A stretch of 64,000 nucleotides of DNA. Source: Scilla litardierei (Eukaryota; Streptophyta; Magnoliopsida; Asparagales; Asparagaceae). The stretch lies in contig CM061141.1 in assembly GCA_030789695.1 (NCBI GenBank), positions 200,497,600 through 200,561,599 of the forward strand. The letters are read 5' to 3'. The notes beneath the pieces were generated by a model. The model searched no databases, was not told where the DNA came from, and saw nothing but the letters and a program-made list of their open reading frames with translations. How positions within the stretch are numbered: the stretch's first letter is position 1; each line of letters starts with the position of its first letter. Position numbers and translations under genes: made by a program. Shown in pieces: positions 21,134 through 31,087 of the stretch.

Positions 21134-24100
21134 ATGAAGAAACAAACCACATCTGCGATGACGCGACTTCCCTCATCTTGGCGAAAGGGGAACGAGGCCC
21201 TGACGCGAGGCGGCAGGGCCCGTCATCGATGGCAAGAATGGGCACGGGCCCGACGCGAGGAGGATCATGAGGAAAGGGCCAGAGAGCCCTCCCCAACCCC
21301 ACCGGTCGGGAGACCGAGTGCGTCAGTAACGGCGCGCAGCTCGGACGTGGCTTTGGTGGTGTCAGTGGTCATAGACACTACCATGGTACGACGACTGCTT
21401 GTCGACACCGGCAGCTCCTGTGACGTCCTCTTTATGTCAACCCTGGAGAAGATGGGGCGGTGGAAAGAAGACTTACGACCTCGCTCAGGTCCTGTGGTTG
21501 GATTCACGGGTCACTCCGCCCCCATCATCGGCACGATCCATCTCCCGGTAACGCTCGGAAACGCACCAGACTCGATGACCCTGGCGGTGGAATTCATCGT
21601 ATTGGGGATTGGGTCGGAATACAATGGGATCATCGGCCGACCCCTACTCAACACCGTCGGCGCGGTAGTCTCGACCCTCCATCAGACTATCAAGTTCCGA
21701 ACGCCGGGGGGAATGGGGCAAGTCGAAGGCGACGCGGGGAGACCGAGCACTTGCTATCAACTGGCAGAGGAAGGTCCCGAGGATCGCCTAGCCGACCGGA
21801 TGGCCGCGCTCGATTTAAGGAGCGGGCCTAGGCCCGCCCCTGCGGAGGAGCAGGAGCAAATCCCGGTCACGGACATCGAGGGCCGGTTCGTCTCGATCGG
21901 GAGAGGGCTGAGCCAGGACTTGAGGGATCAGCTGATCGAATGCCTGGAGGCGAACCTGGACATCTTTGCTTGGTCACCAGAAGACATGCCCGGCGTAGAC
22001 CCCCAGGTGATCGTCCACCAGATCAACGCCGACCCCAACTTCAAGCCGGTTAGGCAGAAGAAGCGCAACCTGGGCGGCGAGAAGATGAAGGCAGCCTCCG
22101 AGGAAGTGGGGCGTCTCCTTGATGCCGGCTTCATACGAGAGGTCTGGTACCCGGAGTGGCTGTCGAACGTGGTGATGGTCAAGAAACCCAACGGGAAGTG
22201 GCGAATGTGCGTGGACTTCAGTGACCTCAACAAGGCCTGCCCCAAGGACAGCTATCCCCTGCCGCGCATCGACCACCTGGTGGACAACGCCTCAGGGTAC
22301 GAGATGCTAAGCTTCATGGACGCTTACTCCGGATACAATCAAGTCCAGATGGACCCCCGGGACGAAGAGATGACAGCCTTCACAACGGACCGGTGAACTT
22401 ACTGCTACAAGAAGATGCCATTTGGCTTGAAGAACGCGGGGGCCACCTACCAGAGAATGGTCAACAAGGTTTTCAGCCCCCAGATCGGAAGGAACCTAGA
22501 AGTCTACGTCGACGACATGCTCGTCAAGTCAAGGCGACCGGAAGACCACATCGCCGACTTGCGGGAGACCTTCGAGCGGTTGCGGCGGCACCACATTCGG
22601 CTCAACCCCGCGAAATGCACGTTCGGGGTAAGATCTGGCAAATTCTTAGGGTTTATGATAACTAATCGTGGTATTGAAGCTAATCCCGACAAGATCGAGG
22701 CACTGATCAACATGCGCGAGCCGACGACGATCAAGGAGCTACAGAGGCTGAACGGGCGCATCGTGGCCTTGGGACGATTCCTTTCCAAATCAGCGGAAAG
22801 ATCGCTTCCCTTCTTCAAGGTCCTAAGGAAAGCGATCGCAGAACCTCCAAACAATAGGAAGGCGATACTTTGGGACGAAGACTGCTCCCGGGCGTTCGGT
22901 GACCTCAAAGAGTATCTCCGCAGCCCTCCTCTCCTGTCCAAACCACGGGAAGGGGAGTCGATGTGCCTTTACCTGGCGTTCGCAGAGGAAGCTGTGAGTT
23001 CTGTGCTGATCCGGGAGGACGGTGGGACGCAATGGCCGGTGTATTACACAAGACGGGTCTTGAAGGGGGGGGAGATTCGATACTCGCCCATGGAGAAACT
23101 GGCGTACGCCCTCGTCCTCTCAGCACGAAGGCTCCGACCCTATTTCCAGGCCCACACCATACTGATCCTGACCGACTCGCAACTGGAGCAGAACCTCAAG
23201 AGGTTCGATCGAATGGGAAGAATGCTAAACTGGGGAGTGGAACTGAGCGAGTTCGACCTCCGATTCAAACCGCGTACGGCCATCAAAGGGCAGGCCCTGG
23301 CCGACTTCATTGCCGAGTGCACAACGGAAGGAAATGGCCCCCCGGAGGAAGAAGGCCCGGCGACGGTAATTACTCAACCCCTGTCCTTTCTTTCGGCTGA
23401 CCACTTTCAGTCAGGGGGTCCAGGAGCATGGATAGTTCATGTGGACGGGTCGGCCACACAGTCAGGGGGCGGGGCCGGGATTGCAATCCGATCTCCAGAA
23501 GGGAACATTGTGGAATACGCTTTGCGGTTCGAGTTCCCAGCCACGAACAACGTGGCGGAATACGAAGCAGTGATCAACGGCCTGAGGCTGGCCCTGGAGC
23601 TCGGGGCCGAGTCCGTCCGCCTCCTCAGCGATTCAAAGCTCATTGTCAACCAGCTCTTGGGGAGTTACGAGGCACGGGAGGAGGCGATGCAGAGATACCT
23701 CCCTGTCGCCAGAGCGGCGGTGTCCAAGTTCAAGGACGTGGAAGTCTTGCACCTCCCACGATCAGAGAATGCGCGGGCAGATGCGTTGTCGAAGCTGGCC
23801 TCGTCCTCGTCAAAGGAGCTGGGGCGCACCATCTACGTGGAGAACCTGCAGTCCCCCAGCACGGAGGAACACGAGGTTATGGCGATCGACCAAGAACCCA
23901 CCTGGATGGACCCGATCATCCGGTACCTCACTCATGGGGAGGTACCGACCGACGGGGACGAACGCCGAACCCTGGAGAGAAAGGCACTCCGGTACGTGAT
24001 CCATGAAGGAGCGCTCTACCGGAGACGCTGGACCAAGACGGACGTCCTCCCATACCTGAAGTGCATCGGACCGCAGGAGGCCGACTACGTCCTACGAGAG

Positions 24101-25187
24101 GTTCACGACGGGATCTGCGGGAATCACCACGGGGGCAAGGTAGTCGCCCAGAAGATCTTGAGGCAGGGATACTACTGGCCAACCCTGACCCAAGATGCAG
24201 CAAGCTACGTCCAAAGATGCCAAGAATGCCAGAGGTACGCCCACCACATCTCGACACCCCCGTCAGAGCTCATTCCTATCGTGAGCCCCGTCCCCTTTAC
24301 GAAATGGGGGCTCGACATCCTCGGACCGTTTAAACCGGGACGAGGGCAACGGAAGCACCTGATTGTGGCGGTAGACTACTTCACCAAGTGGGTCGAGGCC
24401 GAGCCGCTGGCCACCATCACTTGGAAGAAAGCAAAAAGCTTCGTGTGGAATTCCATCATCTCCAGATTCGGAGTGCCACGGGCCATCGTTACGGACAACG
24501 GGAAGCAGTTCGACTCGGCAGGGTTTAAAGATTTTTGCGATGAATGGGGAATCAAGCTTCTCTTCGCCTCTGTAGCGCACCCCCAGACCAACGGAATGGC
24601 GGAGGCGGCCAACAAGTGCATCATAGAACGGAATGGCGGAGGCGGCCAACAAGTGCATCATAGAGCCCCTCCGGAAGAAAGTGAAAGACGCCGAAGGGAG
24701 CTGGCCAGAAGAGCTCCCCTGGATACTCTGGTCATACCGGACGACCCACAAGGAGGCCACTGGCGAGACCCCGTTCATGCTCACCTATGGGGCCGAGGCG
24801 GTGGTACCGGTCGAGTTGGGCGAAGAATCTCTCCGCATCAAATACTTTGACGAAGATAGGAACTCGCAGGGTCTGGAGCTCAGTCTGGAGCTCCTCGACG
24901 AGCGGCGGGAGCAGGCATTGGCCACCATCATCCGCCAGAAGCAGAAGGTGGCCCGATACTACAACGCTCGGGTGCGGGGAAGAAGCTTCCATCTCGGGGA
25001 CCTGGTCCTCCGGAAAGCGGGCTTCAACACTGATACCGCTCGCAAAGGGAAGCTCGCGGCTAGATGGGAGGGACCCTACAAAGTCGTCGAGGTCCTCGGA
25101 CCTGCAGCCTACCGATTAGCTGATATGGAGGGGAGGATTCTCACTCACACTTGGAATACGGAACATTTACGCAAGTACTTTCAGTAA
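21134..25187 (+). pseudogene. Tat pol: protease, RT, RNase H, aRNH, integrase
   Basis: Domains in order: aspartic protease (LLVDTGSSCDVLF), RT (WRMCVDFSDLNKACPKDSYPLP, MPFGLKNAGATYQR, YVDD), RNase H (LYLAFAEEAVSSVL, LTDSQLEQNL), a second archaeal-type RNase H (HVDGSATQSGGGAGI, NVAEYEAV, LLSDSKLIVNQL) and integrase (CQECQRYA, LDILGPF, VTDNGKQF, NGMAEAANK). Two lesions break it. One is an in-frame TGA at 22394-22396, just before YCYKKMPFG. The other is a 37-bp tandem duplication at 24594-24667 that shifts frame at the catalytic Glu region. The correct frame resumes at 24633 and ends at 25187 (TWNTEHLRKYFQ). Catalytic residues otherwise look intact, so damage is recent. The gag is missing. Confidence 0.9.
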
Positions 25188-25285
25188 ATGTATCATTTCC
25201 TATGAAATAAATTTATTTTAAATTCATTCCTTTCCAGATAAAGCCAAAAGATAAACAGGAAGAGGCCGAGGGGCATTCCCCTCCC

Positions 25286-27429
25286 TCATCCTTCTCCGGG
25301 GGCACCAGTGGAGCCACAGGCTGGCGGTCCACTAGGGTCTTTCCCCACACTCTGTTCGGCGTCAGGGTACATCCGGAGAGCCTCGAAGTCGACCCCCGAG
25401 AGCGGGAACTTCAGTTGGATCTTGGACTGACACCGGGCGAAGCCCTTCTCGAACGCATTCGACAAGGCGACCTCCACGAAGGAGGTGGCATACTCCGCCA
25501 CGGCATCCTCAGCGATCCGGGCCGGATCCACCTCCTCGAGCCCACGCACCCGGGCCTCTAATGTCTCGATCTGGCGTTGGTGCTCCGCCCTCTCCTTCTC
25601 GATCTCCCGGGATTTCTCGCCAAGTTGGGCTGCAAGGGCCCTCGCCTGCTCCTCCGCCGCATCCAGACGATCGGAGAGCTCCGAGGCTTCGGAGGCAACA
25701 GTCGGGCCGGGGATCTGCTTGACTCCTCCAGACGCATCGGCACCTTTCAAAAGAGAGGCGAGCCACGTTTCGGCCTCCGACTTCGCGGCCAGAGCAAAGG
25801 CTCTCTCACGATCCGCCACCTCCAGGGCAGAGGACAGCTCGGTTACGCGGGAGTCCAGGGACTGGACTCGCGCTTCCTCCAACTGACCTGCCTCCTCCTC
25901 CTCCTCGCCGGGAACCTCAGGGCCTAGCCCGGCCTCGGATTTGGCTTTGGGAAGAGCCGCGAATTGGCGCCTCATCGAGAGGCCCACCGAGGACACCTGT
26001 GCCAAAGCAACGAAGGTAAGACGGCAAAAGCAGCTGGAGAATGGGGAGACAAGCAGAGACACGTTACCTGGTTACCAGCCTGGATCACAAAGGTAGCCAA
26101 GCAATCACCTCTGACTCCGTCCAACACCACCTGATCGGGAGGGAGACAACAGTTCTCGGCCACTCGAGCGGCGGCTCCACGGCTCGAAAACACCGACTCC
26201 TTCTCCCCCACTGGGAAGCGTGGACAAAGAAGACCCTCCCCTGACGAAGGGAACTCGCCAGGAGTGGAGCGGAACGCACCAAGATACCGACTGTAAGCAT
26301 CAGGGAGAGAGCCGTCCGGGAGAGGTGAAGGGCCGGCCCACGGCCAGGCAACCTCGACAGGAGCAGGATGAGGTCGGTCAGCCGTCGGCTGGACATCGAT
26401 CCCCTCGACCCCCTCACGGAGCCTCTTGGAAGACCCCTGCAAGGGGAGAGAGGGAGACGACGTCTTCTTCCGCTTCGAGCCTCCGGTCGTGGTCACAACC
26501 CGCTGCTTCTTCCGGACCGCCAACACATGATCCCTTCTGCGCGGATCCGGGTTTGGGACCTGCACGAGAGCGCTGGCAGGAGAAGGACCGAGAGGGAACC
26601 CACCTGCACTCAAGGAAGAAATGAGAGACAGAGCAGAACCTGGACGACCTCGAGGGGCGAACGCTCGGAGCAGCTTACCTAGGGGCCACACCGTCTTACG
26701 CAAATTGTGGTCACTAAAGAGGAAGTCGATCGAGCGCTCCCTCGTAGGAATTGCCAGCATGTCCCTCGCCGTCTGCTGCTCAGTGACCGTCAGCTCACCC
26801 AGATCAAGGATGACTGCACTGGCCGCCTCCCACCGAACCGGGAAGGGTACACTCGAGGGGAATGTGACAAACACGTATTCCCCCTTCCAGCGTTTCAAAG
26901 AGCTCAGCAACCCCAGCACCAGGGACATCTTCGGGCGGGTGCTGATGTAAATCCACGCCCCCGATTGGTGGAGGCTCAGGCGGTAGAACTGGGCAAAGAG
27001 GCGGAGAGAGGGCACCACACCCTTCAGCATGCAGACAACAACGAACCCGACGAGGATCCCAACGGCGTTGGGGCAGAATTGACACAGGCACACATTGTGG
27101 GCCTGAAGGAACTCAACGACAAAAGGATGAAGCGGGAAACGAAGCCCGAAGTGGAAACACTTCTCATATATCCCAACCTCATTGGGACGAGGAGAGCAGA
27201 TCCGCTCGTCAGCCCCAGGGGCACGAGCCGAGTAGGGCGGAAGCAGGTAGGAGGAGCGCATGCTCCCGATGGCGGTGGCACAGATCGACGAAGGCCACGC
27301 CAAGACCTCTGAGGGAACCCCTGAAAGATCATCCCCGTGCTGACTAATCGCCGAAGGAGTGCCACCCGCCGGACCTGGAGCTGCACCGCGCTCCGACCGA
27401 ACCGAACCCGTGGCAGAGGAAGACGACAT
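25286..27429 (-). CDS. Spliced antisense ORF of Tat element
   Basis: This gene lies opposite to pol, between pol and the 3' LTR. Exon 1 runs from ATG 27429 to 26068; exon 2 runs from 25996 to the stop at 25286. The 71-bp intron (25997-26067) has GTAACG at the donor and GCACAG at the acceptor, and splicing joins AGNQ to VSSVG in frame, giving about 690 residues. The first part (LHPFVVEFLQAHNVCLCQFCPNAVGILVGF, quoted in pieces: LHPFVVEFL, QFCPNAVGI) resembles the 'putative gypsy type transposon' domain known from antisense ORFs of Tat elements. The end is a long Glu/Ala/Arg coiled coil (about 190 residues). Function is unknown; the whole frame is open, which suggests it was maintained. Confidence 0.7.
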
Positions 27430-27741
27430 GAGACAGAACTAAGGCAGAATAGGGATCAGCGCAAAGAAGAAAGCGGCGGGATGGCGGCTCACGAGCCCCT
27501 CGGCTTCTCAACTTAAGACGACCCCGCGAGCGGTGGGGATAAAACTTGCAGCTACACGTGGCAGCATCTGAAGGCCGACGGCGCTTCGGAACCCGCACCT
27601 TAAAAAGCATCGAACGAGCCAACTCATGATGACGACTAATAAATGAGTCGGCATCGACTGGCAAGCTTGTCAAAATCGGCAAAAGTCACATCGGCCGGGC
27701 CGAACCGGCCGAGGCCGATCAACCCGACCGATGGGGGCAAT

Positions 27742-28706
27742 TGTTACGCCTATTTGACCGAGACCCAAAAAGACACGAGCCCAGGAGCCCGACTACTGGT
27801 CAAGAGCCCATCTGCATCCTCAAGAGCCCATTCAGCAAAGGCCCTATAAGGGACCCTCTCGAACGTCGATCCGACCCGGCCCCAATAACCCGCTGGTCAC
27901 TCGCCCACTCCTGTGAAAACCACTCCCCCGGACGCGCGACCACTAAATAGCGATAATGGGGAGGTGCTGGCAGGGCGGAGAGAGCGGCGGTGAGGGGGGA
28001 CTGATGGGGCACGATCGATGGCAGGCGTGGGATGTGGGCCAGAGGCAATCACGCTGGGAGCTCTACAAAAGGGCCAGGAAGACGACAAAGAAACGGACCG
28101 CATCTCAGGTAACAAAACGTAAGGTACTCCATCAACGACCTCGTTCCCCCAATTCATCTCCTTCCTCCCCCGCTCGCGCCGAGAGACGCCGTTACGATCT
28201 CCTCACGAGTCGAACCGTCTCCGCCGGGCCTCCTTTCTCAGATCTCTATCTGACTTAGGCATCGGAGGGGATTTGGCCGGAACCAAGGTCCGGCCCCCTG
28301 ACGAGCGTTCTCGTCTACGCAGGTGGACAGCTGATCAACGGGCCGAGGCTCCCCCTCACCACTCGCCGACCACGCAACCTGCTGGACGATTGAGGCTTCC
28401 CCTCGTCGTCCGATCGCCGGAGCCGAGCGCTAACCACCGAGGCCGAGCGCCTCAACCCGGGCCGAGGCTTCCCCTCGCCCTTCGCCGAACCCGCATCTAG
28501 CCGGACGACCGAGACTTCCCCTCGTCGTCCTTCTTCCGAGGACGCGCTCGTCTGTCCGAGGCCGAGCGTCTCAACCAGGGCCGAGGCTACCCCTCGCCCC
28601 TTCTGCACCGATTCGAAGCCCCCGAGGGACCCGAAGCGGGCCCCTTGACCACGTTGACCGGGTTCACCACGGTCAACGCTTTGTAGTGAGAAAACACTCT
28701 GAAACA
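27742..28706 (+). repeat. 3' LTR of Tat element
   Basis: Partner of 20137-21101. It follows a purine run (GATGGGGGCAA) and is followed by GAAAC, the target duplication. Confidence 0.9.
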
Positions 28707-28711
28707 GAAAC

Positions 28712-29640
28712 TATTCTCGCTAAATAGAGCATAGGCTAAATGGGTTATCCTAGTCCTTAGTTGTGGAATCCTGACGCATGCGAATTGAAATATACGATAT
28801 AAATATAGCATGCATATAGTAGAAACAAATACCGCATATTCAAATCGAAGCATGATAATCTAGGGGTCATTCCTGGACAGGTATATAAAGTAAAATCACA
28901 AAGCAGAAGCACACCAAATAGATAGGCACGACGCACGACTCACAAGAAAGCTAAGTGGACCCACAATGCGTGAAATGCAAGAGGACTCGAAATCCTAGGG
29001 TTAGTGAGTGTGATTATCGATGCAATGCTAGGTGTGTGTGACTTTGTGGCGATTCATCCTAGGATTCATCTCTAGGAGAAAGAGCTAAAAAGAAGAAAAT
29101 AAAAAAATAAAAACACGATGAAAACGACACAAAAAACGAAAAAGAAGGACTCAAACGACGCACACAGTGCGACTCCCCCAAGCTGAAGTTTGCATTGCCC
29201 TCAACGCAATATGAGTGAGTACGGGAGGGCAATGAAAATGGGGGGGATACGCACTGACACAAAAAGAAATGAAAACGAGGAAAACACATAGATGAAACTG
29301 AAAAAGAAAGAAAGATCAAAATCAAAATCAAACAACACGAAAATAAAAAATAAAACCACACGACACGACACTCAAAAAGTGAAAAACAAGCACACACACA
29401 AAAATGAGAAAAACAAACAAAACACGACAGCACACCAAAATTGACGTCCCCCAAGCTAGACGTGACAGTGCTAGCGAAATGATATGATCAGTGAAATGTA
29501 GAGATATGCAAGGGGTGGTCAAAAACAAAAGAGGTGAATTCAGAAAGCAACACGCAAATAGTCCCCCCCGACAGAGACAAAGCAGGGCCCCGAAAAGACA
29601 GATGGGCACAATATGGGGGGGCAAAAGTGGGAGAGAAAAA
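28712..29640 (-). other. Younger Athila 3' non-coding region with repeated polypurine-like motifs
   Basis: No gene. On the minus strand AGCTTGGGGGA-type runs occur near 29172-29184 and 29442-29456, as at the true tract (9940-9955). The rest is A-rich, with many AAAACACGA-type words. Confidence 0.5.
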
Positions 29641-30030
29641 TCAAGCAGGGGCACCACCCTTTGGGGGTGGTGACGGGGGCCTGCGCTGAGGACCAGGAGT
29701 CATGGGGGGTGGAATGTGGAGCTCGGAGACGTCGGGTGGGTCTTCACGGATGTGGCGAATGAAGCTTTGAAGAAACGGGAGGTCTCGGTCGACGGACTCC
29801 TCGGTTATCCGACCACCCTGACCAGCTAGGAGGACCATGGCCGCGAATCGATCGGCATGGTCATCGGTTTGGAATTGCATCCCATATTCGGGATCGTAAA
29901 CGTGAGGTGGGGAAGTGGTGCGTGGTGTGGTGGATGGGTTGGAGGTGGGGGGCTGTGTGCGATGGGTACGACGGGTGGGCCTAGGGTTCGAAGAGCTGGC
30001 GTCGGTGGGCTTAACACGGTGGGGAGGCAT
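29641..30030 (-). CDS. Hypothetical ORF in Athila 3' region (env position)
   Basis: ATG at 30030 opens a 129-residue frame: MPPHRVKPTDASSS, a Thr/Pro/Ser-rich stretch, then DPEYGMQFQTDDHADRFAAM and LPFLQSFIRHIREDPPDVSEL and a Pro-rich tail. I do not recognise a domain. It sits where Athila elements carry their third ORF (downstream of pol, sometimes env-like), so it may be a shortened remnant of it. It has no clear signal peptide or membrane segment. A palindrome cluster and TATA box lie about 430 bp upstream at 30463-30850, which could drive it. Confidence 0.4.
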   Translation of the reverse strand: MPPHRVKPTDASSSNPRPTRRTHRTQPPTSNPSTTPRTTSPPHVYDPEYGMQFQTDDHADRFAAMVLLAGQGGRITEESVDRDLPFLQSFIRHIREDPPDVSELHIPPPMTPGPQRRPPSPPPKGGAPA

Positions 30031-30462
30031 TGTGTGGGTGTCGTTCGTGTGCGTAGGTACGTAAGAGTACAATGAATTCAACACAAACACGAAATACGAC
30101 CAACAAGCAAATGGAATATTTGGGGTAAGATTAAAATTAAGCAAAGGAGCGAGTTTACCCAAATGAGATGAAGATAGTTGCTCGTTGACGTCCCGATGCT
30201 ACTCGATTGGAGCACGCTGTGAAGCCGCAGCGATCTCTTCCGCAAGTTTTGAAATTGGGGAAAAACGGGTGGAGGTTAGGGTTTTGTGTGTTGGTGGAAT
30301 CGAGGAGAATGGAGAGAAATCGATGGTGGATGGGTAGGGGATGGGGGAAATGGCGATTGAGGTTGATTGAAGGGAAGAAAGAAGGCAGGCGCACGAGGGA
30401 GAGGTGAAACGGCGGATCCGGATTCGAAAATGGCGAGTGCGGATCGAACGGGCGGTTGGGGG

Positions 30463-30850
30463 TATTTATAGGGTTTTAAGTCGAACCGATCGGGTGACTT
30501 GTCACCCGATCGGTTGACGGTTAGGTCGAAATTTCTTACCGAAGAATTGCTACAGGTGAACCGGTCGGTTGACTTGTCAACCGATCGGTTAGCCGATCCA
30601 CTCATTTTCCCGAGAACTTAGGGCTGCTCACCTGGTCACATCAACCGATCGCGCTCGAACTCAACCGATCGGTTGATATTCCCCAAAAATTTCCGAGAGT
30701 TCTCCCCAGCTCACCCGGTCTGTCACCCGGTCTCCTCATTCTTCAACCGATCGGTTCATTTGGGGACAAATTTCGGCTTGTATCTGATACATCCCAACCG
30801 ATCGAGTGAGTTATCAACCGATCGGTTGGGGCCTTGTTTCCTGCAAAAAC
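30463..30850 (-). promoter_or_regulatory. Internal promoter-like block with Athila LTR palindromes
   Basis: About ten copies of ACCGATCGGTT or close variants (such as CAACCGATCGGTTGA at 30662-30676) lie in 30484-30830. Directly downstream on the minus strand is a TATA box, CTATAAATACC (30461-30471). The LTRs have the same order: cluster (9330-9690 and 34938-35300) then CTATAAATAG. The sequence beyond the TATA box differs from the LTR, so this is not simply an LTR copy. Promoter use is inferred. Confidence 0.5.
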
Positions 30851-31087
30851 CAACAGATTTGTCTAAGTCCCCGAACGGATGTTCTCGCGGCTGATTTTAT
30901 TTATAAAAATAGATAAAATAAAGTCAAAAATAGCGCTAAAAATGGGGAAAAAGTTTAGAACATGGGTTGCCTCCCATGAAGCGCACTTGTTTAACGTCGT
31001 TGGCTCGACGCCCACAAGAGATGTTCACGGTGGTTGATACGGGTGATGCCCGAAGTTTGGCATCTCTTCCTTATTGGAGCTGAAGGC

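Larger units (their letters stand above)
20137..28706 (+). mobile_element. Complete Tat-lineage Ty3 element lacking gag, nested in Athila
   Basis: Two 965-bp LTRs and an exact GAAAC target duplication (20132-20136 and 28707-28711) bound the element. Order: LTR, primer site, protease-RT-RNase H-archaeal-type RNase H-integrase (21134-25187), an antisense ORF (27429-25286), polypurine tract (about 27732-27741), LTR. The double RNase H is the hallmark of the Tat lineage. Only 30 bp separate the primer site from the pol frame and no gag was found, so gag has been deleted. Confidence 0.9.

Noticed and set aside
26220..27312. Plus-strand open frames of 100-200 codons
   Set aside because: They are opposite the spliced antisense ORF, which has domain and coiled-coil features; these frames have none.
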